64,000 nucleotides of DNA from Ralstonia sp. RRA (GTDB lineage: Bacteria; Pseudomonadota; Gammaproteobacteria; Burkholderiales; Burkholderiaceae). The position numbers and the translations under genes were made by a program. Location: assembly GCF_037023145.1 (NCBI RefSeq), contig NZ_CP146091.1:2046001-2110000 (forward strand). The letters run 5' to 3'. Positions 1 to 10,145 of the stretch are shown in pieces; position 1 is the first letter of the stretch; each line of letters opens with the position of its first letter. Under the pieces are notes generated by a model that was not told where the DNA came from, did no database searches, and worked only from the letters and a program-made list of their open reading frames with translations.

Positions 1-704
1 CATCGCCCTCACCCTTGATCTTCTGCGCATCGCGGTAGGCATCGGCCAGCACGACTTCACGTTGGCGGTCGGCATCAGCGCGGATCTTCTCCCCCTCGGC
101 CGCGCCGGTCGAACGCAACTCGTTGGCCACGCGCTTACGCTCGGCTTCCATGCGGCGGTAGACCGACTCCGTCACGCTGGCCAGCAGGTCCACGCGCTTC
201 AAGCGCACGTCGATGATGTCCACACCCACCGACTTGCCGTACTCCTGCACCCCCTTGAGGATGCTCTGCATCGCGGCTTCGCGATCCGTGGAAACCACGT
301 CGGAGACGGTACGGCGCGCAAACTCATCGCGGGCGATGGAGTTGATTTTCTGCGTCATACTGTCCTGCGCAAGGCGGTTATCACCCTTGAAGCTCACGTA
401 GAACAAGCGCGGATCAGCGATCTTCCACTTCACGAACCAGTCGACCAGCAGGTTCTTCTTTTCAGCCGTGATGAAGCGGTCAGCACCGGCCACATCAATG
501 GTCTGCAGGCGCTTGTCCATGAACACGACGTTCTGCAGCGGTGGCGGCAGCTTGAAGTGCAGCCCCGGCTCCTTGATGACCTGCTTGATCTCACCAAAAG
601 CGAACACCACGGCGTACTGCCGCTGGTCCACCACGAACACCACCGACGAGAACACCGCCAGGGCAATGACCAGCGCCACGAGGGCGGAAATCAGACGATT
701 CATA
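1..704 (-). CDS. hflC: HflC, SPFH-domain protease modulator (3' part outside window)
   Basis: Membrane protein that, with HflK, forms the HflKC complex surrounding and restraining the FtsH protease. Only the first ~234 codons are inside the window; the family is usually ~300 residues, so the C-terminus is missing. Starts at an ATG on the minus strand (cat at 702-704). Residues ~4-25 form one hydrophobic membrane anchor, followed by the SPFH/band-7 core and the start of the charged coiled region (ADADRQREV). hflK ends only 10 bases upstream, so the two are surely co-transcribed. Identification rests on sequence pattern plus the hflX-hflK-hflC order. Confidence 0.95.
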
Positions 705-714
705 TGCCCTCCTC

Positions 715-2094
715 TTAGCGGGAATCGCGATCGCGGTTACGCAGCGCCTCGCGCGAGCGCGAGTCGGCGTCACTCATCGATGACGGGTTGGAGGGCGTGG
801 GCACGCCTTGCGCCGAACCGCTGTCCTGCGGTGAAGCGCCCGGGGCAGGTGCCGAGCGAGAAGCATCGCCCTGCGTCTGCGCGATCAGCTTGTCCAGCGG
901 CAGATACAGCAGGCTGCCGTTGCCATTTTGGTCGACCAGCACCTTGTTTGCGTTGGCGTAGATGTCCTGCATGGTCTCCAGATAGATGCGGTCACGCGTG
1001 ACCTGCGGCGCCTTCGCGTACTCACGCTGCACGGAGGCAAAGCGAGCCGCGTCACCTTCCGCACGTGCCGTGACACGCGCCTTGTAGCCCTGCGCCTCTT
1101 CAACCAGGCGCGCAGCCGTACCCTTGGCACGCGGCACCACGTCGTTGGCATAGGCCTGGCCTTCGGAGATCGCGCGTTCGCGGTCTTGGCCTGCCTTGGT
1201 CACGTCATCGAACGCAGCCTGCACCTGCTCGGGCGGCTGCACGCTCTGCACGTTAACGCTAAGGATGCGGATACCGGTGTTGTAGGCCGCAAGGATGCGC
1301 TGAATCGACTCTGCCAAGTTACGGCCGACGGCATCGCGCCCTTCGTACAGCACGGAGTCCATCTTGTTGCGGCCGACAATCTCACGCACAGAGGTTTCAG
1401 CGGCTTGCGTGACGAGCTCTTCATCGCCGCCACGATCCGTGCGGTTGAAGAAGAGATACTTGACCGGGTCCTCAATGTTGTATTGGACCGAGAAGCGCAC
1501 ATCGACGATGTTCTCGTCCTGCGTGAGCATCGACGAATCCTTCAGGTTCGTGTCCTTGATCTGCGTGGTGCGGCCGATTTCCAGCGTACGCACGCCCGAC
1601 AGGTTGACGATCTCGTGCGATTGGATCGGATACGGCAGGCGCCAGTTGATACCCGGCGTGGCCAGATACTTGAAGCGGCCGAACTGCAGGATCACACCGG
1701 TCTGGCCTTCCTGGATGATGAAGAAGCCGCTGGCCAGCCACAGGCCCACCAGCACAGCCAGCAATACACCAACACCAAGACCAGAACCAGCGCGACCGCC
1801 ATTGGGGCGCAGCGGCGTCGGGCCACCACTGCCGCCGTCGCCGCCTTCCTTGCGACCGAACAGGTTGTTCAGACGGCGGTTGAAGTCGCGCCACAACTCG
1901 TCGAGGTCGGGCGGACCATCCTGGGGCGGCTTGCTTTGGCGCTTCGGCTCATCTTTGTTTTCGCGCTCGGCGTTGTCATCGCCGCGACCCCAGCGCGGAT
2001 CGTTCAGTGAAAGCAGCACGCGCAAGCGGTGCCACATACCCCGCGCCGGACGTGGCGAGGCCATGGAAGAAGACTGGGGCGAAATCTCGGGCAT
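715..2094 (-). CDS. hflK: HflK, SPFH-domain FtsH modulator
   Basis: Partner of HflC in the periplasm-facing ring complex that regulates FtsH. 459 aa. It has a long cytoplasmic N-terminal segment rich in Pro, Lys and Gly, a single membrane helix at ~106-126 (GVLLAVLVGLWL), the SPFH core from ~127 to 340, and a low-complexity Ser/Pro/Arg tail. The ATG at 2094 gives the longest frame. Internal ATGs at residues 11 and 20 are possible, the latter just before the LNDPRWG stretch. It sits between hflX (57-base gap) and hflC (10-base gap). The Gly-rich linker before the membrane helix is usual for this family. Confidence 0.95.
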   Translation of the reverse strand: MPEISPQSSSMASPRPARGMWHRLRVLLSLNDPRWGRGDDNAERENKDEPKRQSKPPQDGPPDLDELWRDFNRRLNNLFGRKEGGDGGSGGPTPLRPNGGRAGSGLGVGVLLAVLVGLWLASGFFIIQEGQTGVILQFGRFKYLATPGINWRLPYPIQSHEIVNLSGVRTLEIGRTTQIKDTNLKDSSMLTQDENIVDVRFSVQYNIEDPVKYLFFNRTDRGGDEELVTQAAETSVREIVGRNKMDSVLYEGRDAVGRNLAESIQRILAAYNTGIRILSVNVQSVQPPEQVQAAFDDVTKAGQDRERAISEGQAYANDVVPRAKGTAARLVEEAQGYKARVTARAEGDAARFASVQREYAKAPQVTRDRIYLETMQDIYANANKVLVDQNGNGSLLYLPLDKLIAQTQGDASRSAPAPGASPQDSGSAQGVPTPSNPSSMSDADSRSREALRNRDRDSR

Positions 2095-2150
2095 GAGCGG
2101 TTGGGCTTGTCCTGATTGTCTGACTGCAAAAGAAGTAGCGGGTGATTCTA

Positions 2151-3404
2151 TCAGCCCTCTTCGTCACCTTCGTCGGAAGAGCCGCCACCAAGCAAGTTCT
2201 GCGACAGTTCGTCACGTTGCGCAGGGAGGTGATCCCGACGGGTATCGAAGCGCGGATCGAAGTCACCACTATGCGACGCCGGGTTCTCGCGCAGGCGAAT
2301 TGCCGTTTCCACCAGCGCTTCACGCAGCAGATCCAGCCCGGCGCCCTCGATGGCGGACACAAACACGCGCCGTACGGCACCGTTCTCGTCGCGTTCGATA
2401 CGCGGACCCTGGGCACGCAACTCCTCGGCCGCGTCGATTTTGTTCATCACCAGAATCTGCGGAATGCCGCTGGCGTCGATCTCATCGAGCACGCGGTCCA
2501 CCTGCTCCATCTGCTCGTGCTTGACCGTGCTGGCGGCGTCCACCACGTGCAGCAGCACGTCGGCGTGCACGGTTTCTTCCAGCGTGGCGCGGAAGGCCGC
2601 CACCAGCTGCGTCGGCAGATCACGGATAAAACCGACCGTATCGGACAGCACGACGTTGCCCAAACCTTCCAAGTACAGACGGCGGGAAGTCGTATCCAAC
2701 GTGGCGAACAACTGGTTGGCCGCGTAGGTGCGCGCCTTGGTCAGCGAGTTGAACAGCGTCGACTTGCCGGCGTTGGTATAACCGACCAGTGAGACGGAAA
2801 ATGCATCGTTGCGGCTACGCGAACGGCGTTGCGTGTCGTGCTGGCGCTGCAGCTTGTCCAACTCGGACGACAGGCGCTTGGCACGTTCGTCTAGCATCCG
2901 GCGGTCCAGTTCGAGCTGGCGCTCACCGGGGCCGCCACGCAGGCCAACACCGCCCTTCTGACGCTCCAAGTGGCTCCACGCCCGTACCAGACGTGCCGCC
3001 TGGTAGCGCACGCGCGCGAGCTCCACCTGCACTTTGCCGACGTGGCTCTGCGCACGCTGGCTGAAGATGTCGAGGATGAGGCCTGTCCGGTCCACCACGT
3101 GGCGGCCGAAAAAGCGCTCGAGGTTACGTTGCTGCGCGGGGCTCAGCGCGTGGTTGAAGATGACGATCTCGGCGTCTTCCTCATCCGCGGCGATCTTCAC
3201 TTCCTCCGCCTTGCCCGAGCCGATGAACAGCGATGCGTCCGGCCGGGAACGTTTGCCCGTGACCGCACGCACAGGTTCAGAGCCAGCCGTGGAGGCCAGC
3301 AACGCCAGTTCACTCAGGCTTTCCTGAAAATCGTGTTTGCCGAAATCGACCGCAACCAAAATAGCGCGCGTCGGCTCCGAGTTGGAGGTGGGATGGGATG
3401 CCAA
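2151..3404 (-). CDS. hflX: Ribosome-associated GTPase HflX
   Basis: Translational GTPase that binds the large ribosomal subunit and rescues or splits stalled ribosomes. 417 aa. The N-terminal HflX domain (residues ~14-195) includes the Gly-rich GGVGLRGGPGE segment at 151-161. The G domain has P-loop GYTNAGKST at 208-216, a DTVGF G3 motif and a VMNKID G4 motif. The only start that keeps the whole N-terminus is a TTG at 3402-3404; no in-frame ATG lies upstream before the frame runs into the preceding intergenic region, and no good Shine-Dalgarno is visible. Downstream of hfq (75-base gap), as in most proteobacteria. Confidence 0.94.
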   Translation of the reverse strand: MASHPTSNSEPTRAILVAVDFGKHDFQESLSELALLASTAGSEPVRAVTGKRSRPDASLFIGSGKAEEVKIAADEEDAEIVIFNHALSPAQQRNLERFFGRHVVDRTGLILDIFSQRAQSHVGKVQVELARVRYQAARLVRAWSHLERQKGGVGLRGGPGERQLELDRRMLDERAKRLSSELDKLQRQHDTQRRSRSRNDAFSVSLVGYTNAGKSTLFNSLTKARTYAANQLFATLDTTSRRLYLEGLGNVVLSDTVGFIRDLPTQLVAAFRATLEETVHADVLLHVVDAASTVKHEQMEQVDRVLDEIDASGIPQILVMNKIDAAEELRAQGPRIERDENGAVRRVFVSAIEGAGLDLLREALVETAIRLRENPASHSGDFDPRFDTRRDHLPAQRDELSQNLLGGGSSDEGDEEG

Positions 3405-3479
3405 GCGGGGGAAATAAAGAAGGGAGAAACCGAGGTGGGTGCGTCCCGCCGCGCAGATGGCGGCGGGAGCGAGGCAGGA

Positions 3480-3719
3480 TCAGGCGTCGGACGCTTCGTC
3501 CACGCGGAAATTCACGGCACGGGCCGGCACCACGGTGGAGATTGCGTGCTTGTACACCATCTGCGTCACGGTGTTGCGCAGGAGCACGACGTACTGGTCG
3601 AACGACTCGATATTGCCTTGCAGCTTGATGCCGTTGACGAGGTAGATCGACACCGGCACATGCTCCTTACGCAGCGCATTCAGAAACGGGTCTTGTAGCA
3701 ATTGCCCTTTGTTGCTCAT
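3480..3719 (-). CDS. hfq: RNA chaperone Hfq
   Basis: Hexameric Sm-like protein that pairs small RNAs with target mRNAs. 79 aa, typical betaproteobacterial length with a short C-terminal tail. The Sm1 motif ([20 protein letters not shown]) and the Sm2 YKHAIST motif are both present, as is the N-terminal [15 protein letters not shown] distal/proximal-face segment. The start ATG is at 3717-3719. It lies between der and hflX, the conserved location. The 290-base gap to der (3720-4009) probably carries its own promoter. Confidence 0.98.
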   Translation of the reverse strand: MSNKGQLLQDPFLNALRKEHVPVSIYLVNGIKLQGNIESFDQYVVLLRNTVTQMVYKHAISTVVPARAVNFRVDEASDA

Positions 3720-3838
3720 GGCACACTCCAGATTTATAGGTTTAGTGGTGGGTTATGGGGCTGGGAAGCCCGGGTTCAAGCAGGCGACGCAAAAAAAGTT
3801 CGTCAAAAGAGTCCGCCAAGTGAATCTAAACGACACCA

Positions 3839-3857
3839 ATGGCGTGCGAGACGCCAT
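3839..3857. other. Small inverted repeat in the der-hfq intergenic region
   Basis: A perfect 7-bp inverted repeat (atggcgt, 5-nt spacer, acgccat) lies in the 290-base gap between der and hfq. It has no T-run on either side, so it does not look like an intrinsic terminator. It could be an operator or an mRNA leader hairpin upstream of hfq. No function is assigned; the rest of the gap shows no convincing gene. Confidence 0.3.
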
Positions 3858-4009
3858 GTTTCGTGAATTTAGCCTTAGAAATCGGGGAAAGCAAACGGAA
3901 AACTGCGCCGACTCCGCCATACGAAATGGCTAACTCAGCCTTCCGATGATCCCCCATTCGAATACCCCGCGTCACCCGCTCCCTCGTTCGAGCGCGGCTT
4001 GGCACGCGC

Positions 4010-5353
4010 TCACTCGTTGGATTGGGCGTACGGGTTTTTGTTCGTACGAAATTCGATTCGCAGCGGGGTGCCCTTCAGCTGGAAGGCCTCGCGGAAACGC
4101 CCTTCCAGGAAGCGGCGGTAGGTGTCGGGAATATTCGACAGCGCATTGCCGTGGATCACGACAATCGGCGGGTTGGAACCGCCCTGATGCGCATAGCGCA
4201 GCTTCGGACGCGAGACCCCCGCGCGACGCGGTTGCTGGAATTCGACCGCCTCCTGCAACACGCGGGTGAGCTTGGGTGTCGGCAGCTTGACCATGGCGGC
4301 AGCGTAGGCAGCATCCACCGATTTCAGCAGCGCGCCGATACCGGTCTTTTCCTTGGCCGAGACGTAATGCACGTTCGCGAACGACAGGAACTGCAGCTTG
4401 CGCTCCAGATCATGTTTGATACGGTCACGCGCATGGCCCGTGAGGCCATCCCACTTGTTCACGCCAACCACCAGCGCACGGCCCGATTCGACGATAAAGC
4501 CGGCGATATGTGCGTCCTGGTCGGAAATATCCTGCTGCGCATCGAGCAGCAGCACCACCACGTTGGCATCTGCAATCGACTGCAGCGTCTTGACCACTGA
4601 GAATTTCTCGATCGCCTCGAACACCTTGCCGCGCTTGCGCAGACCAGCGGTGTCGATGAGCGTGTACGGCTTGCCGTTGCGTTCGAAATCCACATAGATG
4701 GAGTCGCGCGTGGTGCCCGGCATGTCGAACGCGATCACGCGCTCCTCGCCAATCAGCGCGTTCACCAGCGTCGACTTGCCCACGTTTGGGCGACCAACGA
4801 TGGCAATCCGCGTACCGTGGTCGTGCGCATCGGCTGCCTCGGCAAGCTCCGGACGCTCGGCAAACGCGAGGTCAAGTGCTTCCGCCACCAAGTCGTTGAC
4901 GCCATCGCCATGCGCAGCCGAAATGGCTGCTGGATCGCCCAATCCGAGCTCGTAGAAATCGGAGGCGACTGCGGTGTACCGCATGCCCTCGGCCTTGTTG
5001 ACGGCCAGAAGAATGCGACGCCCGGTCTTGCGCAAATAGTCGGCGATCACGCGATCCTGCGGTGCCAGCCCCAGGCGGCCATCGACGATGAAGATGACCA
5101 CGTCGGCCTCGACCACGGCCTGGCGCGTCTGCTTGGCCATCTCGGCGACAATGCCCTCTTTGGCGACGGGCTCGAAGCCGCCGGTATCGATCGCGATGAA
5201 CGGACGCTCGCCGATGCGACCCTCGCCGTAGTGGCGGTCGCGGGTCAGGCCGGGGATGTCCGCGACCAGCGCGTCGCGCGAGCGCGTCAGACGGTTGAAC
5301 AGGGTCGATTTGCCGACATTCGGCCGCCCCACGAGGGCAATGACTGGTTTCAT
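4010..5353 (-). CDS. der: Ribosome biogenesis GTPase Der (EngA)
   Basis: Double-GTPase needed for maturation of the 50S subunit. 447 aa. It has two tandem G domains, each with the identical P-loop GRPNVGKST (residues 9-17 and 187-195), DTGG/DTAG G3 motifs and NKAE/NKWD G4 motifs, followed by a C-terminal KH-like domain ending in TNKNPY. The frame is open 23 codons further upstream, but the [15 protein letters not shown] start at 5353 puts the P-loop at its standard position. Same-strand neighbours are bamB upstream (194-base gap) and hfq downstream. Confidence 0.97.
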   Translation of the reverse strand: MKPVIALVGRPNVGKSTLFNRLTRSRDALVADIPGLTRDRHYGEGRIGERPFIAIDTGGFEPVAKEGIVAEMAKQTRQAVVEADVVIFIVDGRLGLAPQDRVIADYLRKTGRRILLAVNKAEGMRYTAVASDFYELGLGDPAAISAAHGDGVNDLVAEALDLAFAERPELAEAADAHDHGTRIAIVGRPNVGKSTLVNALIGEERVIAFDMPGTTRDSIYVDFERNGKPYTLIDTAGLRKRGKVFEAIEKFSVVKTLQSIADANVVVLLLDAQQDISDQDAHIAGFIVESGRALVVGVNKWDGLTGHARDRIKHDLERKLQFLSFANVHYVSAKEKTGIGALLKSVDAAYAAAMVKLPTPKLTRVLQEAVEFQQPRRAGVSRPKLRYAHQGGSNPPIVVIHGNALSNIPDTYRRFLEGRFREAFQLKGTPLRIEFRTNKNPYAQSNE

Positions 5354-5445
5354 GCTTGTGTACCGTGCGCGAATGGCGTCACGGCAAATTCCGGTTGTTG
5401 CAACTGCGGTTGGCACCCGCACGGCCTACCGAACAGATGCAAGAC

Positions 5446-5464
5446 GCCCGCGGGATACGCGGGC
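5446..5464. other. GC-rich hairpin between bamB and der
   Basis: A perfect 7-bp inverted repeat (gcccgcg / cgcgggc) with a 5-nt loop sits in the 194-base bamB-der gap. No U-tract follows on the minus strand, so efficient intrinsic termination is unlikely. It may stabilise an mRNA end or attenuate transcription between the two genes. Confidence 0.35.
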
Positions 5465-5547
5465 GCGGGTTCAAGGCGCCGGCAACTGCCAGCCGCCCTG
5501 AGTGATTCGTTTGCCGCCGCGACGTCAACCGCACGCGACGGCAGGTG

Positions 5548-6714
5548 TTACTTCGGCAGGTAGCCGTAGACGCCACCGCCGCGCGTCTGCACGACGAGCG
5601 TCTGGCCGACCACCACCGGCGCCGCGCTGATGGCGCTGCCGTCTGCCTTCACGCGGGCGACAAACTTACCGCTGTCGCTCGCCAGGAAGTGCACCCAGCC
5701 TTCGAAATCGCCAACGATGACCGCATGACCAAATGCCAGCGGCGCACCCAGATCACGCCACAGCAGCGCGTCGTTCTTCCACAGGTCTGCGCCGTTCTGG
5801 GCATTGAAGCCATAGACGATCGACTTCTCATCCGCCGCGAACAGCGAACCGCCATCCTGCGTCACGCCGCTCGGCGAAGAGAAATCGCGACCCCAGCGCG
5901 GAGCACCCGTGCTGATATCGAAGCACGCCACACGCCCCTGGAAGCTGGCCGCGCACACCTGCTGACCATCGATCGACGGTGAACCAGTCACATCGTTCAG
6001 GCGCTCAATTTCCGACACGCCACGCGGATACGATACCGCCGCTTCCCAGCGCAGCGCACCGTTGTTGGCTGCCAGCGCGCCCAGTTTGCCACCAGCAAAG
6101 CCCAGGATGACATTGTCACCGGCAAAGATCATCGGCAGGCTGCTACGCAGGTTCAGTGCCGACGGCGAGCGTTGATAGATCCACTTGCGATCGCCACTGC
6201 CGCCGTCCAAGCCAAGAATGCGGCCATCGGTCGTACGCACGATCACCAGACCTTGGCCGACCAGCGGAGCGGTCAGAACTTCACCGTTGACGGTCGCCTT
6301 CCATTTTTGCGCGCCTTTTTCGTCGAATGCGACGACGGTGCCCTTCTCGCCAGCCACGGCCGTCAGTGTGCCGTCGCTGCCCGGGCCGGAGGTCAGGTCG
6401 ACATCCGCCTTGCCCTGCCACACGGTGCGGCCGGTCGCGCCGTCCAGTGCCGTCACGCCGCCGTTGGCGGCCGACACGTAGACGTTGTTACCCCAGACAA
6501 ACGGCTGCATCACGTAGCTGCCGCTCTTGCCGACGCTCACGCTCCACGCCTGGCTCACGGCCAGCACCTGCTGAACGTCCTTCAGCTTGGCAGGTTCATG
6601 CTTGACCTTGCTGCTGAACAGCGAGCAACCGCCCAGAACGGCCGTCGCCGCCAGTGCCAGCACTGCGACACGCGCTGCGCGCGCGAGACCACCCTGCTCA
6701 AGTGCGTGAATCAT
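5548..6714 (-). CDS. bamB: Outer-membrane assembly lipoprotein BamB
   Basis: Lipoprotein of the BAM complex that inserts beta-barrel proteins into the outer membrane. 388 aa. The N-terminal lipoprotein signal ends in LGGC with the lipidated Cys at residue 30. The rest is a PQQ-like repeat beta-propeller, with recurrent AxDGxxG and G-x-W/Y-x blades such as [15 protein letters not shown]. It sits between the yfgM-like gene (48-base gap) and der, an arrangement widely conserved in beta- and gammaproteobacteria. Confidence 0.95.
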   Translation of the reverse strand: MIHALEQGGLARAARVAVLALAATAVLGGCSLFSSKVKHEPAKLKDVQQVLAVSQAWSVSVGKSGSYVMQPFVWGNNVYVSAANGGVTALDGATGRTVWQGKADVDLTSGPGSDGTLTAVAGEKGTVVAFDEKGAQKWKATVNGEVLTAPLVGQGLVIVRTTDGRILGLDGGSGDRKWIYQRSPSALNLRSSLPMIFAGDNVILGFAGGKLGALAANNGALRWEAAVSYPRGVSEIERLNDVTGSPSIDGQQVCAASFQGRVACFDISTGAPRWGRDFSSPSGVTQDGGSLFAADEKSIVYGFNAQNGADLWKNDALLWRDLGAPLAFGHAVIVGDFEGWVHFLASDSGKFVARVKADGSAISAAPVVVGQTLVVQTRGGGVYGYLPK

Positions 6715-6762
6715 GAAATCGAGATCCTTTTGTTATGCGTTGAGGTGCACCAACGTTGCCGA

Positions 6763-7398
6763 TCAGGCACCGCCCAGAGCATCCAGCTTGAACTGCACGA
6801 TCTGGCGAGCCGAAGCGTCCGTCGGACCGAACTTCTCGAGCGCCAGCTTGTAGGCCGTACGCGCGTCTTCGGTCTTGTTCTGCGCGGCAAGCAGGTCACC
6901 ACGACGGTCGGCAAACAGTGCGGTAAACGCCGGAGCAACGTCGCCGGAGACTAGCGCGAGGCCCTGATCGTAGGCTTTCTCGTCGAGCAGCAGACCTGCC
7001 AGGCGCAGCTTGGCGAGAGCCTTGTACTCGCCATCGCGCGCGTGATCGATCGTCCATTGCAACTGCGCCTTCGCGCCAGCAGCATCGTTGGCCTCATACA
7101 GCGCCTTGGCTGCGGCCAGCGCGGTCATCTGCGCGTAAGCGGTTCCGCCAAACTTGTCTTCCATGTCGGTGGCGGCGCGCTTGATCTTCTCGGCGTCCTT
7201 ACCGTCGACGGCCTTCTGCACCTGCTCATACAGCACGGACGCTTCGCCCGCTTGCTTGCGCTGCCAGTTCTTCCAGCCAAACCAGCCAGCCACGGCCAAT
7301 AGCACCACGATGGCGATCCACGTCACCACGTTGCCGTTGTCACGCCACCAGTGCTTGAGGCTCTCTAGTTGTTCCTGTTCTTCGAGATCGTAGGCCAT
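6763..7398 (-). CDS. YfgM-like membrane-anchored TPR protein
   Basis: Inner-membrane protein with a periplasmic tetratricopeptide-like region. In E. coli YfgM is an ancillary SecYEG subunit that cooperates with periplasmic chaperones. 211 aa: charged N-terminus beginning MAYDLEEQEQ, one membrane helix at ~25-42 (TWIAIVVLLAVAGWF), then helical TPR_21-type repeats. Directly downstream of hisS (26-base gap) and upstream of bamB, which matches the family's usual context. The specific role in this organism is inferred from homology only. Confidence 0.88.
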   Translation of the reverse strand: MAYDLEEQEQLESLKHWWRDNGNVVTWIAIVVLLAVAGWFGWKNWQRKQAGEASVLYEQVQKAVDGKDAEKIKRAATDMEDKFGGTAYAQMTALAAAKALYEANDAAGAKAQLQWTIDHARDGEYKALAKLRLAGLLLDEKAYDQGLALVSGDVAPAFTALFADRRGDLLAAQNKTEDARTAYKLALEKFGPTDASARQIVQFKLDALGGA

Positions 7399-7424
7399 GC
7401 TTTGCAGAGCTTGAGGTTTTGGAG

Positions 7425-8747
7425 TTAGTCGCTGTTTGCCACCATGGCATCGATCAGACGGTCGACCAGTTGGTCAGCCGGCACGGTCTGCTGGGCATCC
7501 GCATTTGGATCACCGCGCAGCGGCTTGATCTGTGCCACGCCTTGGGCAACTTCGTCGTCGCCAATGATAACCGCATAGGATGCGCCACTTGCGTCGGCAC
7601 GCTTGAACTGCGACTTGAAGCTGCCATTGCGCCCTTCCGCCGAGGCATGAAGGACGACGTCAAGGCCGGCATCACGCAGGCGCTCTGCGGCCACGAGTGC
7701 CTGCACCTGTGCGTCGTCGCCCTGGTGGACGATGTAGACGTCGCAGCCTTGCGCCTCGGGCTCCAGCTTTTCTTCACGCAGCAACTCGATGATGCGCTCG
7801 ACGCCCATGGCCCAACCGCATGCGGGCGCCGGCTTGCCGCCAATCTGCTCGATCAGCGGATCATAGCGACCGCCCCCGGCCACGGTACCTTGCGAGCCGA
7901 GCTTGTCGGTCGTCCACTCGAACACCGTGAGGTTGTAGTAATCCAGCCCGCGCACCAGGCGCGGATTGATCGTGAATGGAATGTTGTTCGCCTTGAGCAG
8001 CTTCTGCACACCGTCGAAGTGCGCGCGCGATTCATCGCCCAGATAGTCGATCAGCTTGGGCGCACCAGCCGCCATGGCCTGCAACGCAGGATTCTTCGTG
8101 TCGAGCACACGCAGCGGATTGGTGTACAGGCGGCGCTTGCTGTCTTCATCGAGGATGTCCTGGAAGCCTTCCAGATACTTGATGAGATCGGCACGGTGCG
8201 CGGCGCGCTCCTCAGCCTGGCCAAGCGAATTCAACTCAAGCTTCAGGCCGACCAGGCCGAGGTCATCCCACAGGCGCTGACACATCAGGATGACTTCAGC
8301 GTCGATGTCCGGGCCAGCAAAGCCCAGCGCTTCGACACCTACCTGATGGAACTGGCGGTAGCGGCCGCGCTGCGGCTTTTCGTGGCGGAACATCGGACCC
8401 GTGTACCAGAGTCGCTTCGGACCGTCGTACAGCAGGTTGTGCTCGATCACAGCGCGCACAGCGGCTGCGGTCCCTTCCGGGCGCATCGTCAATTGCTCGC
8501 CATTCAGGCTGTCGGTGAAGGAGTACATCTCCTTCTCGACGATGTCCGTCACCTCGCCGATGCCGCGCACGAACAGCTGCGTCTGCTCGACGATGGGCGT
8601 GCGAATCTGCTGGTAACCGTAAGCGCGCAGCATGCTGCGCACCGCGTTGTCGAAGTGCTCCCACAGCGGGGCGTCGCTGGGCAACAGGTCATTCATGCCT
8701 TTGACGCCAGCGATCTTCTGCGCGCGTTGTTGTTTGGGTTCGCTCAT
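7425..8747 (-). CDS. hisS: Histidyl-tRNA synthetase
   Basis: Class II aminoacyl-tRNA synthetase that charges tRNA-His. 440 aa. Motif 2 is visible ([21 protein letters not shown] region), together with the histidine-binding signatures LVRGLDYYN and [14 protein letters not shown] and the [10 protein letters not shown] segment. A C-terminal HGTP anticodon-binding domain covers ~330-430. ATG at 8747. A hairpin with a minus-strand T-run lies just upstream, between ispG and hisS. Confidence 0.98.
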   Translation of the reverse strand: MSEPKQQRAQKIAGVKGMNDLLPSDAPLWEHFDNAVRSMLRAYGYQQIRTPIVEQTQLFVRGIGEVTDIVEKEMYSFTDSLNGEQLTMRPEGTAAAVRAVIEHNLLYDGPKRLWYTGPMFRHEKPQRGRYRQFHQVGVEALGFAGPDIDAEVILMCQRLWDDLGLVGLKLELNSLGQAEERAAHRADLIKYLEGFQDILDEDSKRRLYTNPLRVLDTKNPALQAMAAGAPKLIDYLGDESRAHFDGVQKLLKANNIPFTINPRLVRGLDYYNLTVFEWTTDKLGSQGTVAGGGRYDPLIEQIGGKPAPACGWAMGVERIIELLREEKLEPEAQGCDVYIVHQGDDAQVQALVAAERLRDAGLDVVLHASAEGRNGSFKSQFKRADASGASYAVIIGDDEVAQGVAQIKPLRGDPNADAQQTVPADQLVDRLIDAMVANSD

Positions 8748-8756
8748 GATGTCACG

Positions 8757-8790
8757 TTAAAAGCCGGCCTCATCTGCAGGCCGGCTTGTC
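8757..8790 (-). terminator. Hairpin between ispG and hisS (terminator or attenuator)
   Basis: Perfect 10-bp inverted repeat (8761-8770 and 8778-8787) with a 7-nt loop. Read on the minus strand, the stem is followed by TTTTAA. It lies between the ispG stop (8809) and the hisS start (8747), inside an otherwise dense operon. It may therefore reduce read-through into hisS or mark a transcript end. Confidence 0.6.
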
Positions 8791-8808
8791 ATTTCTTGCT
8801 GTGAAGCC

Positions 8809-10092
8809 TTATGCCGTCTCGGCTTGTGCACCGTAATGCGTGCGCACGTACTCGTCGACGATCGTCTGGAATTCTTCTGCGATGCGCTCTCCGCGCAGCG
8901 TCTTCACCTTCACGCCGTCGACAAACACCGGCGCTGCCGGCGATTCGCCTGTGCCCGGCAGAGAGATGCCGATATTGGCGTGCTTGCTCTCACCCGGCCC
9001 ATTGACGATGCAGCCCATCACGGCCACGTTCATCTCTTCGACACCGGGGTGCGTGACCTTCCACGTCGGCATCTGCTCGCGCAGATACGACTGGATACGT
9101 GCAGCCAGCTCCTGGAACACCGTGCTGGTCGTGCGTCCGCAACCGGGGCACGCGATGACCATCGGCGTGAAATTGCGCAGGCCCATGGTCTGCAGGATCT
9201 CCTGCGCCACGATGACTTCCTTCTCACGCGGCGCACCCGGCTCGGGCGTGAGCGAAATACGGATCGTGTCGCCAATGCCCTCTTGCAGCAGCACCGACAG
9301 CGCGGCCGTCGAAGCGACGATGCCCTTGCTGCCCATGCCAGCTTCGGTCAAGCCGAGGTGCAGCGCGTAGTTGCAGCGGCGCGCCAGCTCACGGTACACC
9401 GCGATCAGATCCTGCACGGCTGAAACCTTGCATGACAGGATGATCTGGCTACCCGGCAAACCGATCTCTTCCGCCTTCTGTGCGGATTGAATCGCCGACG
9501 TGATCAGCGCCTCAACCATCACGGTACGGGCATCCCACGGCGTCGCACGCTGAGCGTTCTCGTCCATGATGCGTGCGAGCAGATCCTGATCCAGGCTGCC
9601 CCAGTTCACGCCGATGCGCACGGGCTTGTCGTAGCGACAGGCAATCTCGATCATCTGCGCGAACTGCGTGTCACGCTTCGCGCCCTGCCCCACGTTGCCC
9701 GGGTTGATGCGGTACTTGGACAGCGCCTGCGCGCACTCGGGATAATCCTGCAGCAGCTTGTGGCCGTTGTAGTGGAAATCGCCCACCAGCGGCACGTCCA
9801 CGCCCATGCGATCGAGTTGCTCGCGGATGGCCGGCACAGCAGCCGCCGCAGCCGGCGTATCCACCGTGATGCGCACCAGTTCAGAACCGGCACGCGCCAG
9901 TTCCTTCACCTGGATCGCCGTACCGATGGCATCCGACGTATCAGTGTTCGTCATCGATTGCACGCAGACCGGCGCAGCGCCGCCAACGTGAACGATGCGG
10001 TCACCCCAGCGGATTTCTGCCGCGCGCGAGTTCCGGCGCGGTAGCGGACCGGGCAAGGCTGGAGCGCAGTCGAGAGGCGTGGAGGTTTCCAT
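8809..10092 (-). CDS. ispG: 4-hydroxy-3-methylbut-2-en-1-yl diphosphate synthase IspG
   Basis: Fe-S enzyme of the MEP pathway that converts ME-cPP to HMBPP. 427 aa. The N-terminal TIM-barrel part includes [11 protein letters not shown] and RINPGNVG. The C-terminal ferredoxin-like domain carries the cluster cysteines CPGC (around residue 320) and the conserved [10 protein letters not shown] motif. The long form of the protein is usual in betaproteobacteria. It lies between the rodZ-like gene (53-base gap) and hisS. Confidence 0.97.
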   Translation of the reverse strand: METSTPLDCAPALPGPLPRRNSRAAEIRWGDRIVHVGGAAPVCVQSMTNTDTSDAIGTAIQVKELARAGSELVRITVDTPAAAAAVPAIREQLDRMGVDVPLVGDFHYNGHKLLQDYPECAQALSKYRINPGNVGQGAKRDTQFAQMIEIACRYDKPVRIGVNWGSLDQDLLARIMDENAQRATPWDARTVMVEALITSAIQSAQKAEEIGLPGSQIILSCKVSAVQDLIAVYRELARRCNYALHLGLTEAGMGSKGIVASTAALSVLLQEGIGDTIRISLTPEPGAPREKEVIVAQEILQTMGLRNFTPMVIACPGCGRTTSTVFQELAARIQSYLREQMPTWKVTHPGVEEMNVAVMGCIVNGPGESKHANIGISLPGTGESPAAPVFVDGVKVKTLRGERIAEEFQTIVDEYVRTHYGAQAETA

Positions 10093-10145
10093 GATCAGAC
10101 AAGGCGCGACGCCCAGTCAGGCGTCACGCCATTCAACAAAACGGT

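Noticed and set aside
3709..3933. 74-residue plus-strand frame in the der-hfq gap
   Set aside because: Non-ATG start, no ribosome-binding site, Lys/Arg-rich random-looking sequence.
7419..8804. 461-residue open frame on the plus strand
   Set aside because: Exactly antisense to hisS, with His/Leu/Arg-rich shadow composition, no start signals and no homology pattern. A product of high GC content.
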